NCBI RefSeq assembly: GCF_014137975.1 | Contig: NZ_JACGWZ010000001.1 | Span: forward strand, 682,001-746,000 | DNA from: Halosaccharopolyspora lacisalsi | GTDB taxonomy: Bacteria > Actinomycetota > Actinomycetes > Mycobacteriales > Pseudonocardiaceae | Reading direction: 5' to 3' | DNA: 64,000 nt | Part shown: one piece after another, positions 46,260 to 54,871 of the stretch | Layout: each line of letters opens with the position of its first letter | Position numbering within the stretch: position 1 is the first letter of the stretch | Translations under genes and position numbers: made by a program | Notes under the pieces: model-generated | What the model was told of the DNA's origin: nothing | What the model saw: only the letters and a program-made list of their open reading frames with translations | Database searches by the model: none

Positions 46260-46261
46260 AA
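45968..46261 (+). CDS. Secreted Gly/Asp-rich small protein, short copy
   Basis: The 97-residue protein has a Sec signal peptide (VRLLGTAFATAGLLAMGSPAFA, cleavage after AFA). The mature part of about 70 residues has an acidic lead (PPEVDVEDVQAQLAENE), Gly-Asp-Asn runs (GGDGGNGGDGG) and a two-Cys hydrophobic core NACGLIPVSVLGENSVECSAG. The Cys pair around a hydrophobic stretch recalls chaplin-like surface proteins of actinomycetes, but the sequence is not a standard chaplin. AGGAG lies 7 nt before the ATG. The coding sequence is nearly identical to the next gene but stops at the end of the shared block, so it lacks the Lys-rich tail. Confidence 0.8.
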   Translation: MRASVRLLGTAFATAGLLAMGSPAFAAGGPPEVDVEDVQAQLAENEGGDGGNGGDGGLGVNACGLIPVSVLGENSVECSAGNGGAGGDGGDAGSTQK

Positions 46262-46270
46262 CCGCGCGAT

Positions 46271-46295
46271 TGGCGTCGTGGTCGAATCGACGCCA
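46271..46295 (+). terminator. Hairpin after the short secreted-protein gene
   Basis: TGGCGTCG pairs perfectly with CGACGCCA around a 9-nt loop, 10 nt after the stop codon and ahead of the stronger hairpin at 46317. Confidence 0.5.
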
Positions 46296-46316
46296 TCATG
46301 GGCGGTTTTTCACGTG

Positions 46317-46351
46317 GTGTGCCGATCTCGAAGGAGGTCGGCACACTTTTT
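46317..46351 (+). terminator. Rho-independent terminator with T tract
   Basis: A 13-bp stem with one G-T pair (46317-46329 with 46334-46346) closes on a GAAG tetraloop and runs straight into TTTTT. It is the only hairpin noted in the window that has a T tract. Confidence 0.85.
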
Positions 46352-46554
46352 CGTGTTCGATTGCGTCCGTGCGGAAGATGATGTTATCTCTCTGTGATTA
46401 AGCGGGTTCGAAGGACTCTTTCGTGTTACTGGGCGTGCTGGAGTCGGGATTCGGTGTCAGAGTGATTTCTGCGGGTCGGTGATCCGGTTTTCCTGTGATG
46501 TGGGTTGTGAATCGGTTCCGGTCCGAGAGAGATTCATCTAGATGGGAGTTTTGC

Positions 46555-46846
46555 ATGCGTACATCTGTCCGTCTCCTGGGTACCGCGTTCGCGACCGCCG
46601 GTCTGCTGGCTATGGGGTCGCCGGCCTTCGCCGCCGGTGGGCCTCCGGAGGTCGACGTCGAGGACGTTCAGGCTCAGCTCGCCGAGAACGAGGGCGGTGA
46701 CGGCGGTAACGGCGGCGACGGCGGCCTCGGTGTGAACGCCTGCGGCCTCATCCCGGTCTCGGTGCTGGGTGAGAACTCCGTGGAGTGCTCCGCCGGCAAC
46801 GGCGGCGCCGGCGGCGACGGCGGCGACGCGGGCTCGACCCAGAAGT
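46555..46846 (+). repeat. 292-bp direct repeat, copy 2
   Basis: Second copy of the repeat that begins at 45968, offset by 587 bp. It lies wholly inside the longer secreted-protein gene. Confidence 0.95.
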
Positions 46847-46947
46847 TCGGCAAGGACGACGGCAAGGGCAAGAACCACGGGAGCTACAAGTACAGCAAGG
46901 GCCAGGACGGCGAGGACGGCCAGAACGGCAAGACCACGATGTCCTGA
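46555..46947 (+). CDS. Secreted Gly/Asp-rich small protein, long copy
   Basis: The 130-residue protein has the same signal peptide and two-Cys core as the gene at 45968, differing only by Ala3 to Thr within the shared 97 residues. It then adds a polar tail FGKDDGKGKNHGSYKYSKG and on to GEDGQNGKTTMS. The tail is rich in Lys, Asp and Gly and could bind wall polymers. GGGAG precedes the ATG. The two genes probably encode surface structural proteins of different length. The gene ends at a long perfect hairpin. Confidence 0.8.
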   Translation: MRTSVRLLGTAFATAGLLAMGSPAFAAGGPPEVDVEDVQAQLAENEGGDGGNGGDGGLGVNACGLIPVSVLGENSVECSAGNGGAGGDGGDAGSTQKFGKDDGKGKNHGSYKYSKGQDGEDGQNGKTTMS

Positions 46948-46971
46948 CGCGCTGAGCGCTCCTCTCGGTGA

Positions 46972-47015
46972 ACGCGAATGTGCCGGCCTTCCCCGGAAGG
47001 CCGGCACATTCGCGT
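46972..47015 (+). terminator. Long perfect hairpin after the long secreted-protein gene
   Basis: Two perfectly complementary 21-bp arms (46972-46992 and 46995-47015) are separated by only two bases, 24 nt after the stop codon. No T tract follows. It should block polymerase and protect the 3' end. Confidence 0.8.
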
Positions 47016-47118
47016 GTCACGGCTCGGGTGATCTCTTCGCTCGTCACCGATGGCTGATCATCGGACGGGGCATCCTGTGGATCAATGCGCACGGTTTGCG
47101 ACCAAATAGGTGTCCGGG

Positions 47119-48117
47119 GTGATCACTCCGAGTGTCTCCTTGCGGACACGCCACGTCACCGAGGGAGTCCCGTGCTCGGGTGCCGCACGTTCTTCGAGGT
47201 CGAACGGGGACGCGAGGACGTCCTGAATCTCGTTTGGCAACAACAGCACTCCTGGCTGCGTCGCAAGGGCCGCGATCCCGACGCGATCCGCTTCGACCGG
47301 ACGACCGAGCTCGCCTCGCACGTCGAGGCGATCGCACTGGCACGTACCGATCGGGACGGTTCACGGGCTGTTCGCAGCCGCATCGAGGAACACAACCGGA
47401 ACGGGACCTGGACCACGCAGCTGACCGTGCTGACACCGGGTTCGAACGCGGTCGTTCTGGTGTGGTTGGACATCCTCGATCCGGAGGCCGACGGCACCGA
47501 CGGTGAGCAACGGTTCCGACGCACCCAGTGGACGGCGGTCCCGTGGCTGGCCTGCAACGCGCTGGAGGTTCTCTCCGCCCACGACGGCACGGCCCGGCTG
47601 GACACGCGGCCCCGAACGGAGCGGTCTCGCTCGACGTCGAGGCCGAGCGTGCTCGGGAGATCGTGCGAGTGTCGAAGGAGGAGTCGGGCACCGGTGATCC
47701 CGGCCCCGTTGTGCGGCTCGACGAACACGAGAACCCGGGGGTCTGGTCCGGTAAGGCATGGTCCGCGTTGCTCGCGCTGGAGGGCTGCGGTCGTGCGACG
47801 AGCGAGGGAAGACGCTCCCGTGACGTCGACGGATACCTCGAGAACCTGCCGGGCGGGTGCCGGGGATACCCGGCCAACCGGCACGCTCGTGACGAGAGCG
47901 ACGACGTCCGGAGCACCACGAGGTTCTACCGCGCGCGGTGGTTCTCCGTGCCCGTCGAGGTGAGCCGGGACGGGCACGCGTACACGGGGCGCACTTCAAG
48001 ATCGCGCAGGCGGGCGTGATCAGCCCGCGGCTGCACCGCCTGGACGACACGGCCAGGAGCGGCACGGTCTACGTCGGCTGCATCGGACCACATCTCCCGA
48101 CCGAGCAGAGCGATTAG
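47119..48117 (+). pseudogene. Multiply frameshifted gene of unknown function
   Basis: A continuous protein of about 330 residues is recovered only by shifting frame three times, each time in the -1 direction. The pieces are VITPSVSLRTRHVTEGVP, then VLGCRTFFEVERGREDVLNL and on through TTQLTVLTPGSNAVVLVWLDI, then GAVSLDVEAERAREIVRVSK onward, and finally AHFKIAQAGVISPRLHRLDD to the TAG at 48117. The breaks near 47172, 47605 and 47988 are all at C or G runs where one more base would restore the frame. Conserved hypothetical actinobacterial proteins end in a similar ISPR..YLDDTA..G..YVGYIG pattern. The stop overlaps the end of plsC by four bases. Confidence 0.7.
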
Positions 48118-48962
48118 CGCCAGGGGCTGCGCTTGCCGCTGACCGGACGGGTCGGGTCGCGGTGGTGCGGCCCGTCCGGTTCGGTGGCCCGCAACGGTGC
48201 CAGCCCGGCGGAGATGGCCCGCATGATGCGATCGCGGGCTCGGGTGGCGTCACCGGGACGGTCGGCGGACAGGTCGGTGAGGTCGACCGGCGTACCGAAG
48301 TGCACCTTGAGGGTGGGGCGCCGTCGCACGGCACGGAGCCAGGAAGCGATCATGGGGAGGACGTTGAGCGCGTTGTCCGCCAGCGGCTTGCCGTAGCACA
48401 TCAGCTCGTGGGCACCCCACTGGCTGACGGGGACCACCGGCACGTCGGCGGCCAGGGCCATCCGCGCCACTCCCGTTTTGCCGCGCTCGGGCCAGATCCC
48501 GGCCTCCAGGCAGACTCGGCCCTCCGGATACACCAGAACGGGCCGCTGGTCGTCGCCGAGGGCGTCGACGACGTGACGCAGCGCCGCGGTCGCGCTCTTC
48601 GTGTGCCGGTCCGCCCGGATGCTTCCGCTCTGGCGCAATATCCGCCCCAGTACCGGAATGTCGAACAGTCCTCCCGTGGCCAGGAACCGAACCGCGATCC
48701 CGCGCCTCTGACAAGCGGCCAGCAGCACCAGCACGTCGACGTTGCCGATGTGATTGGCCGCCAGCAGCAACGGTTTGTCGCGGAGTTCGGCGGACAGGTC
48801 CCCGGTGATCTCCAGCCGGGCCGTGGCGGCCACGACGGCACGGTCCACTCGCATCAGTGCCCGCCACAGTCGAGGGGCCCGGCGAAACGACGCCTCGCGG
48901 TTCGTCTGGCGTGCCGGCTCGTGCGAGGGCGGTTCGTGCGGTAGGGGAGAGGGAGCAACCAT
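48114..48962 (-). CDS. 1-acyl-sn-glycerol-3-phosphate acyltransferase family
   Basis: The 282-residue protein has the PlsC motifs: [14 protein letters not shown] (HX4D, near residue 70), [20 protein letters not shown] (motif II), [29 protein letters not shown] (motif III, PEGR) and [12 protein letters not shown] (motif IV). Such enzymes add the second acyl chain in phospholipid synthesis; this one could also acylate a glycolipid. The N-terminal 30 residues are Pro/Arg-rich and disordered. It is convergent with the pseudogene and divergent from ftsK. Confidence 0.88.
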   Translation of the reverse strand: MVAPSPLPHEPPSHEPARQTNREASFRRAPRLWRALMRVDRAVVAATARLEITGDLSAELRDKPLLLAANHIGNVDVLVLLAACQRRGIAVRFLATGGLFDIPVLGRILRQSGSIRADRHTKSATAALRHVVDALGDDQRPVLVYPEGRVCLEAGIWPERGKTGVARMALAADVPVVPVSQWGAHELMCYGKPLADNALNVLPMIASWLRAVRRRPTLKVHFGTPVDLTDLSADRPGDATRARDRIMRAISAGLAPLRATEPDGPHHRDPTRPVSGKRSPWR

Positions 48963-49082
48963 GACGAACGAGCATGGCACGAACTCCGGCCCTGCATGAG
49001 GGCCCTCGTCTCCGACATTCGTCACACGGCGCGCTGCGAGTGGAGTGACGCGACAGGCGGGACAGGCGATAGCGTGTGGAAC

Positions 49083-51722
49083 ATGGCCAGCGGTACGACG
49101 AGTCACGGACGCAACTCGACACGCGCCAAGAGCACGTCGAGCGGGCGCGGATCGCCGTCGAAGTCCGGATCGGCGAAGAACTCCTCGACCTCCGGGAACA
49201 CCTCGGGCAGGAGCGGAGCCGCCAGGGGCGGCTCCGCGTCCAAGGGGGGAACCAAGCGAACGAGCTCGGGCGGTTCGACGGCGCGGAAGGGTTCTTCCGG
49301 CACCGCGTCGAGAAGTTCCCGCTCGGCATCGTCGAGTTCGGACGTGGGCGGTTCCCTGGCCCGTGGTCTCGGCGGCGCGATCCGTGCGGTGAAAAGGAGC
49401 AGGGGGCTCGACGCCGCGCACCGTCGCGACGGCCTCGCGCTGATCATCCTGGCGGTCGCGGTGGTCACCGCCGCCGGTGTGTGGTGGCACGCGGGCGGGC
49501 CGGTGGGAACCTGGCTGGACTGGGCGCTGCGCCTCGTCATCGGCTCGGCCGCGCTGCTGCTGCCGGTGGTGCTGCTCGGGATCGCCGCGCTGGTGATGAG
49601 TACGGACAACAATCCCGAGGCGCGCCCCAGGATGGTGTTCGGTACGGCGCTGATGCTGCTGGCCGCCCTCGGCGTCCTGCACATCCTCGCCGGGGCGCCC
49701 GCCACGAGTGCCGGGTGGCCACGAGCCGGTGGCGTCCTCGGCTTCGTGGCGGGCGGACCGCTGTCGCGGGGTATCTCCGGTGGTGTCGCGATCGCCGTGC
49801 TGGTGTTGGTCGCACTGTTCGCGCTCGGTCTGCTCACGGGTACGCCCGTGCGCGAGCTCCCCGCGCGGCTCCGCGCGCTGGCGCAGGATCCGGAAGCCGA
49901 CACGGGGGGATCCGCAACGGGGACCGCGGACGCTCTCGAACCCTCGGATGCTTCCGTCGCCAAGACACGGCGTCCCGCGAGGCGGCGGCAGGCGGCCATG
50001 AGCGAGCAGGACCAGCTCTCGCTCGACGGCGTCGAGGACGAGAGCGCGTCGAAGAACCGCCTGCCCGCCAAGCAGGACGCGGGCAAGCAGGAGCCTGCCA
50101 AGCAGGAGTCGGGCAAGCAGGGCAAGTCTCCCGCTGCCGCCGAGTCGAAGCAGGCGAAGGCGAAGACGACCGAGGCCGCCGACGTCGCGACCGAGTCCTC
50201 CGGCGAGACGATCCGGATCAGCCGCACCGTCGAGGGGGACTACGATCTTCCGCCGCTGGACGCGCTCACCCCCGGCGATCCGCCCGTGGCGCGCAGCAAG
50301 GCCAACGACGCGATGATCGAGGCCATTACCGGCGTGCTGGAGCAGTTCAAGATCGACGCCGAGGTCACCGGATTCGTGCGCGGTCCGACGGTGACCCGCT
50401 ACGAGGTCGAGCTGGGGCCCGGCGTCAAGGTCGAGAAGATCACCGCGCTGACCAAGAACATCGCCTACGCGGTGGCCAACGACAACGTCCGGCTGCTGGC
50501 ACCGATCCCCGGCAAGTCCGCCGTGGGCATCGAGGTGCCCAACAGTGACCGAGAGATGGTGCGCCTCGGCGACGTGCTGCGCTCGACCACGGCGGCCGAG
50601 GACACGCATCCGCTGGTCATGGGGCTGGGCAAGGACATCGAGGGCCACATGGTCACCGCGAACCTGTCCAAGATGCCGCACCTGTTGTGCGCGGGCTCGA
50701 CCGGTTCCGGCAAGTCCAGCTTCGTCAACTCGTTGCTGGCCTCGCTGCTGGCCAGGGCCACCCCGCAGGAGGTCAGGATGATCCTGATCGACCCGAAGAT
50801 GGTGGAGCTGACCCCGTACGAGGGCATCCCGCACCTGATCACTCCGATCATCACCCAGCCCAAGAAGGCCGCCTCCGCACTGGGCTGGTTGGTCGAGGAG
50901 ATGGAGCAGCGCTACCAGGACATGCAGGCCAGCCGGGTGCGCCACATCGACGACTTCAACGCCAAGGTGAGCTCCGGAGAGATCACCGCGCCACCGGGCA
51001 GTGAGCGCGAGTACCGGCCCTACCCCTACATCCTGGCGATCGTCGACGAGCTCGCGGACCTGATGATGACCGCGCCCCGCGACGTCGAGGATGCCGTCGT
51101 GCGCATCACGCAGAAGGCGCGTGCCGCGGGGATCCATCTCGTGCTGGCCACCCAGCGCCCCTCGGTGGACGTGGTCACCGGCCTGATCAAGACCAATGTT
51201 CCCTCCCGGCTGGCCTTCGCCACCTCCTCGCTGACCGACTCGCGGGTGATCCTCGACCAGCAGGGAGCCGAGAAGCTCATCGGCATGGGCGATGCGCTGT
51301 ACCTGCCGATGGGAGGTTCGCGGCCCTCCCGCGTGCAGGGCTCGTTCGTCAGCGACGAGGAGATCCACCGGCTCGTCGCCCACACCAAGCAGCAGGCCGA
51401 GCCCGACTATGACGAGGGGGTCACCGCCACCAAGGCCGGTGAGAAGAAGGAAGTCGACTCCGACATCGGTGAGGACCTGGACGTGCTTTTGCAGGCCACC
51501 GAACTGGTGGTGACCAGCCAGTTCGGCTCGACCTCGATGTTGCAGCGCAAGCTGCGGGTCGGTTTCGCCAAGGCGGGTCGGCTGATGGACCTGCTGGAGT
51601 CGCGCGGAGTGGTCGCGGCCTCGGAGGGGTCGAAGGCCCGTGAGGTGCTGGTCAAACCCGACGAGCTGGAGAACGCGCTGTACTCGATCCGCGGCGGGCC
51701 ACCTCCGGAGGAGTCCGAGTAG
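49083..51722 (+). CDS. ftsK: DNA translocase FtsK/SpoIIIE
   Basis: FtsK pumps chromosome ends across the closing septum. The 879-residue protein has a Ser/Gly-rich N-terminus, four spans (residues about 118-265: [70 protein letters not shown]), a Lys/Glu linker, then the motor with [14 protein letters not shown] (Walker A, about residue 536) and [14 protein letters not shown] (Walker B, about 648). The C-terminal gamma domain ([33 protein letters not shown]) reads KOPS-type DNA signals. The ATG at 49083 fits family length. Two palindrome elements lie just after it. Confidence 0.96.
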   Translation: MASGTTSHGRNSTRAKSTSSGRGSPSKSGSAKNSSTSGNTSGRSGAARGGSASKGGTKRTSSGGSTARKGSSGTASRSSRSASSSSDVGGSLARGLGGAIRAVKRSRGLDAAHRRDGLALIILAVAVVTAAGVWWHAGGPVGTWLDWALRLVIGSAALLLPVVLLGIAALVMSTDNNPEARPRMVFGTALMLLAALGVLHILAGAPATSAGWPRAGGVLGFVAGGPLSRGISGGVAIAVLVLVALFALGLLTGTPVRELPARLRALAQDPEADTGGSATGTADALEPSDASVAKTRRPARRRQAAMSEQDQLSLDGVEDESASKNRLPAKQDAGKQEPAKQESGKQGKSPAAAESKQAKAKTTEAADVATESSGETIRISRTVEGDYDLPPLDALTPGDPPVARSKANDAMIEAITGVLEQFKIDAEVTGFVRGPTVTRYEVELGPGVKVEKITALTKNIAYAVANDNVRLLAPIPGKSAVGIEVPNSDREMVRLGDVLRSTTAAEDTHPLVMGLGKDIEGHMVTANLSKMPHLLCAGSTGSGKSSFVNSLLASLLARATPQEVRMILIDPKMVELTPYEGIPHLITPIITQPKKAASALGWLVEEMEQRYQDMQASRVRHIDDFNAKVSSGEITAPPGSEREYRPYPYILAIVDELADLMMTAPRDVEDAVVRITQKARAAGIHLVLATQRPSVDVVTGLIKTNVPSRLAFATSSLTDSRVILDQQGAEKLIGMGDALYLPMGGSRPSRVQGSFVSDEEIHRLVAHTKQQAEPDYDEGVTATKAGEKKEVDSDIGEDLDVLLQATELVVTSQFGSTSMLQRKLRVGFAKAGRLMDLLESRGVVAASEGSKAREVLVKPDELENALYSIRGGPPPEESE

Positions 51723-51753
51723 CGGCCGCGCTCGCGCGGTCGGGGCGAGGTTC

Positions 51754-51771
51754 CGGTTTCGCGCGAAACCG
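51754..51771. repeat. GGTTTCGCGCGAAACC palindrome element
   Basis: CGGTTTCGCGCGAAACCG is a perfect 18-bp palindrome 32 bp after the ftsK stop, between convergent genes. Confidence 0.75.
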
Positions 51772-51779
51772 CATTCCGG

Positions 51780-51807
51780 CGGTTTCGCGCGAAACCGGGT
51801 AACTACC
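51780..51807. repeat. GGTTTCGCGCGAAACC palindrome element with GGTAACTACC flank
   Basis: A second perfect 18-bp copy follows 8 bp after the first and carries the GGTAACTACC flank also seen at 27416-27425. Confidence 0.75.
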
Positions 51808-51841
51808 CAAGGTGCGGAGGCAGTTGGCCGGGTCGTTCGCC

Positions 51842-53056
51842 TTACCGGCGCAGGGTCGCGTGACTGCTGTCCAGCTCCTCGGTGGAGGAGACGCCGAGCA
51901 GCCGCATCGTGCGCACGATCTCGGTGCGCAGGATGTCCACGGCTCGCTGGACCCCGCGTTCGCCACCGGCCATCAACCCGTACAGGTAGGCCCGTCCGAC
52001 CAGGCAGGAGTCGGCGCCTCGTGCGAGCGCGGCGACGATGTCGCCCCCGTTGAGAATGCCGGTGTCGAGCAGGATCTGCGCGCGGTCACCGATGGCCTCC
52101 CGCACGCGGGGAAGCAGTTCCAGCATCGTCGGGGCGCGGTCGAGCTGGCGTCCGCCGTGATTGGACAGGATGACCGCGTCGGCGCCGAGCTCGACGACGT
52201 GGCGGGCGTCCGCCGCGTTCTGCACCCCCTTGATGATCAGCGGCCCGTCCCAGAGCTCACGCAGCCACTCCACGTCGGCGAAGCTCAACGTCGGGTCGAA
52301 CATCTCGTCGATCAGTTCGGCGACCGTGCCCTCCCAGCGCTTGAAGGAGGCGAACGTCAGGGGCTCGGTGGTGAGCAGGTTGAACCACCAGGACGGGTGC
52401 ATCGCGCCGTCGGCGATCGTCTTCAGGCTCAGCGACGGCGGGATCGTCAGTCCGTTGCGCACGTCGCGCATCCGGGCTCCGCCCACGGGGGTGTCCACGG
52501 TCAGGACCAGGCTCTCGTAACCGGCGTCCTTGGCGCGCTGGACCAGCTCCTTGCCCGCCGAGCGGTCCCGCCACACGTAGAGCTGGAACCACTTGCGCGC
52601 GTCGGGGCCGGCCGCGGCCGTGTCCTCGATCGAGGTCGTGCCCATGGTGGACAGTGCGTACGGGATGTCCGCACGCTCCGCCGCTCGCACCACCGCCTGC
52701 TCGCCCTCGTGGTTCATCATGCGGGTGAACCCGGTCGGAGCCAGCGTGAACGGCAGTGCGGAGCGTTTGCCCAGGATGTCGCGACTGGTGTCCACTTCGG
52801 AGACGTCGCGCAGGATGCCGGGGTGGAACTCGACGTCGTTGAAGGCCCGTCGCGCCCGCCGCAGACTCGTCTCCCCCTCGGCCGCGCCGTCGGTGTAGTC
52901 GAAGACGGTGCGTGGAGTTCGGCTGCGGGCGATGGAACGCAGATCACCGATCGTGTGCGCGTGCGAGAGCCGCCTTTCGGTGGGGTTGAGCTGCGGCGGG
53001 TTGACGCGCAGCAGTGGGCGTAGCTCGGACCAGCGGGGCAGCTGTCGCCGTACCAT
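51842..53056 (-). CDS. lldD: FMN-dependent alpha-hydroxy-acid oxidase, L-lactate dehydrogenase type
   Basis: The 404-residue protein belongs to the FMN-dependent alpha-hydroxy acid dehydrogenase family. It has the N-terminal FDYTDGAAEGETSLRRAR, LAPTGFTRMMNHEGEQAV, FQLYVWRDRS (substrate-side Tyr), LTVDTPVGGARMRDVRNG, and the active-site SNHGGRQLDRAP with catalytic His and substrate-binding Arg. It is most like actinobacterial LldD2 proteins that oxidise L-lactate to pyruvate with a respiratory acceptor, though mandelate or glycolate oxidase cannot be excluded. No lactate permease is adjacent. Confidence 0.85.
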   Translation of the reverse strand: MVRRQLPRWSELRPLLRVNPPQLNPTERRLSHAHTIGDLRSIARSRTPRTVFDYTDGAAEGETSLRRARRAFNDVEFHPGILRDVSEVDTSRDILGKRSALPFTLAPTGFTRMMNHEGEQAVVRAAERADIPYALSTMGTTSIEDTAAAGPDARKWFQLYVWRDRSAGKELVQRAKDAGYESLVLTVDTPVGGARMRDVRNGLTIPPSLSLKTIADGAMHPSWWFNLLTTEPLTFASFKRWEGTVAELIDEMFDPTLSFADVEWLRELWDGPLIIKGVQNAADARHVVELGADAVILSNHGGRQLDRAPTMLELLPRVREAIGDRAQILLDTGILNGGDIVAALARGADSCLVGRAYLYGLMAGGERGVQRAVDILRTEIVRTMRLLGVSSTEELDSSHATLRR

Positions 53057-53153
53057 GTGTGGACCGTCCCTTCCGTTCCCGCGACGGTTGCCTTGTATCT
53101 ATGCGACGTACCGTACCCCTCGCGTCCTGCCACGCCCACCGTTCGAGTGATTT

Positions 53154-53726
53154 TCAGCCTGCGGCGGGGAACTCCGCGGTCGTGCCGTCCCGGCCGACGG
53201 CGGTCCAGGCCGTCACCTGCCCCGACGGGTCGGTCCTGGCGGTGACCCGGGCCTTCTCCAGTGCGTCGGTCGTGCTCACGCCGCTGCCGCCGAACTCGCG
53301 CACCGCGAAGTAGTACAGGTCGGCCACGTTCCGGCAGGTCGAGTTGCCGTCGCAGGTGGAGTACATGTCGGCCCTGAAGTTGTCGTCGATGCGCGACCGG
53401 TTCGACTCGGTGAACCGGTCCTGGTCCTGGTAGTTGCGGTAACCGAAGTCGTGTCGGTAGCAGCTGGATGTGAACTCGTAACCCAGCGGTTCGTCCGGTG
53501 ACCAGGAACAGGCGTCGGCCGACCAGTCCAGCTGGTCGTCGTGGGGCCTGTCGGCCCGTACGTCGACGAAACGCGGCAGCGAGACCTCGAACAGGTATCT
53601 GTCGGTGACCTCCCGCAGCCGGCTCTCGTCGAGATCGGCGGCGCCCGCCGTGAACAGCAGGGTGGACGCGGCGGCGGTGGCGGTCAGCAGACTACGGACG
53701 CGGCGGCGGGTGGGAGTGGCGCTCAC
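53154..53726 (-). CDS. Secreted prokaryotic phospholipase A2
   Basis: The 190-residue protein has a signal peptide (RRRVRSLLTATAAASTLLFTAGAA) and a mature domain with the prokaryotic PLA2 active-site motif CYRHDFGYRNY, the His-Asp pair used with calcium to cut the sn-2 acyl chain. Further Cys residues (DACSW, STCDGNSTC) fit the two disulphides of Streptomyces enzymes. The GTG at 53726 has GAGGAG upstream; a longer frame to 54194 overlaps the argA gene. It is probably exported for lipid scavenging. Confidence 0.88.
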   Translation of the reverse strand: MSATPTRRRVRSLLTATAAASTLLFTAGAADLDESRLREVTDRYLFEVSLPRFVDVRADRPHDDQLDWSADACSWSPDEPLGYEFTSSCYRHDFGYRNYQDQDRFTESNRSRIDDNFRADMYSTCDGNSTCRNVADLYYFAVREFGGSGVSTTDALEKARVTARTDPSGQVTAWTAVGRDGTTAEFPAAG

Positions 53727-53854
53727 GGTGTGACTCCTCGGATCGACGTTGACACTCCCTGTGATATATCCGCCGCGCAGGGTCGCTGTCGTGCAATGTG
53801 ATCCGAGCGTTTCGTGAACGTTGTGTGCTGTTCGGGTTCGCCGCCCCGGAGTCC

Positions 53855-54388
53855 TTAGTCGTTCAGCTCGAGGAGCATGCGGGTGTTGCCGAGTGTGTTG
53901 GGCTTGACGTAGGGGAGGTCGAGGAACTCGGCCACCCCTACGTCGGCGGAGCGGCGCATCTCGTCGTAGACCTCGCTGCTGACCGGCGCCCCGGAGATCG
54001 GTTGGAAGTCGTGGCGGGCGAAGAACTCGGTCTCGAAGGTGAGCACGAACAGTCGCAGCAGGCCCAGTTCGCGGGCGAGATCGATGAGCTGGCGTACCAG
54101 GCGGTGTCCCACGCCGAGTCCGCGCACGACGGGGTCGACGGCCACGGTGCGGATCTCGGCCAGGTCCTCCCACAGCACGTGCAGCGCGCCGCAACCGACG
54201 ATCCGGCGCCCGGACTCCCCGTCGTCGAGCTCGGCGACCCAGAACTCCTGGATGCTCTCGTAGAGCGTCACCAGGTCCTTGGCCAGCAGCACTCTGCCCG
54301 CGTAGGTGTCGACCAGCGTCTTGATGGTCCGGACATCACCGATCCGGGCGCGACGAATCAGTATGGCGCTGGTCGCATAATCATTCAT
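53855..54388 (-). CDS. argA: Amino-acid N-acetyltransferase
   Basis: This 177-residue GNAT-only protein resembles the mycobacterial ArgA (Rv2747), which acetylates glutamate or glutamine at the start of arginine synthesis. Motifs are IRRARIGDVRTIKTLVDTYAGRVLLAKDLVTLYESIQEFWV, EIRTVAVDPVVRGLGVGHRLVRQLIDLA (acetyl-CoA site), and FVLTFETEFFARHDFQPI. Its place next to ftsK and pgsA is the same as in mycobacteria. The ATG lies 6 nt after a TAGGGT box, indicating a leaderless transcript. Confidence 0.88.
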   Translation of the reverse strand: MNDYATSAILIRRARIGDVRTIKTLVDTYAGRVLLAKDLVTLYESIQEFWVAELDDGESGRRIVGCGALHVLWEDLAEIRTVAVDPVVRGLGVGHRLVRQLIDLARELGLLRLFVLTFETEFFARHDFQPISGAPVSSEVYDEMRRSADVGVAEFLDLPYVKPNTLGNTRMLLELND

Positions 54389-54871
54389 ACGGCAACCCTA
54401 TCCGAACTGTCCAGCGACTCCGGCTTTCGGACGTGGCGCGTAAGCGGAGGGTGGTATGATCACTCCTCACCGTAGTCGTGGTTCGAAGGTGCGCTAGCAT
54501 CGTGGGGAGGGTCGAGGAAGGGCTCGAGGCGGAGGCCGGGAAGGGGAGCACCACCACGATGTCCGACAGGGCGGGTGGAGGTGGATAGCGGCCTGTCCGG
54601 GGGCGCGAGTGTGGCCGAGGCCCGCGTCACCCGTGTCGTCACTCTTCGTCGTGACCCTCGGCGGTGGCGTCACGAGGGTGAGTGAGTCGATCACCGGATC
54701 GTGGACGCTACGCTACCCGCGGCGGCTGAGCACCGGTACTTCGTGCCGGAGGCTGAGTGCGCTCCACACCGACCCGACGGAGGGTCGGAAACACCACGAC
54801 CACCACGATTGTTCGACCGGACGAGCCCGTCCGGTCCGTTCGCTCGCGCAGGATCTGTCCGGGGAGAGGCC
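54389..54871. other. Divergent intergenic region between argA and pgsA
   Basis: About 480 bases hold the minus-strand argA -10 box TAGGGT (54395-54400) and a plus-strand TATGAT (54455-54460) without a clear -35. Open frames in this stretch have no start signal or family motif. The pgsA frame could extend upstream to 54701, but that segment reads as low-complexity and is unlikely to be coding. No RNA gene was recognised. Confidence 0.4.

Noticed and set aside
45968-46947. PE_PGRS-type proteins
   Set aside because: The Gly-rich runs resemble PGRS, but there is no PE domain, a normal Sec signal is present and the proteins are very short.
48963-51383. N-terminal extension of the plsC frame to about 1089 codons
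   Set aside because: The extension is antisense to ftsK; acyltransferase motifs begin only after 48962 and the protein length is normal from that start.
51754-51807. True parS sites
   Set aside because: The centre is GCGC, not ACGT, and there is no parAB operon or oriC gene nearby, so calling them parS is not justified; reported only as a look-alike family.
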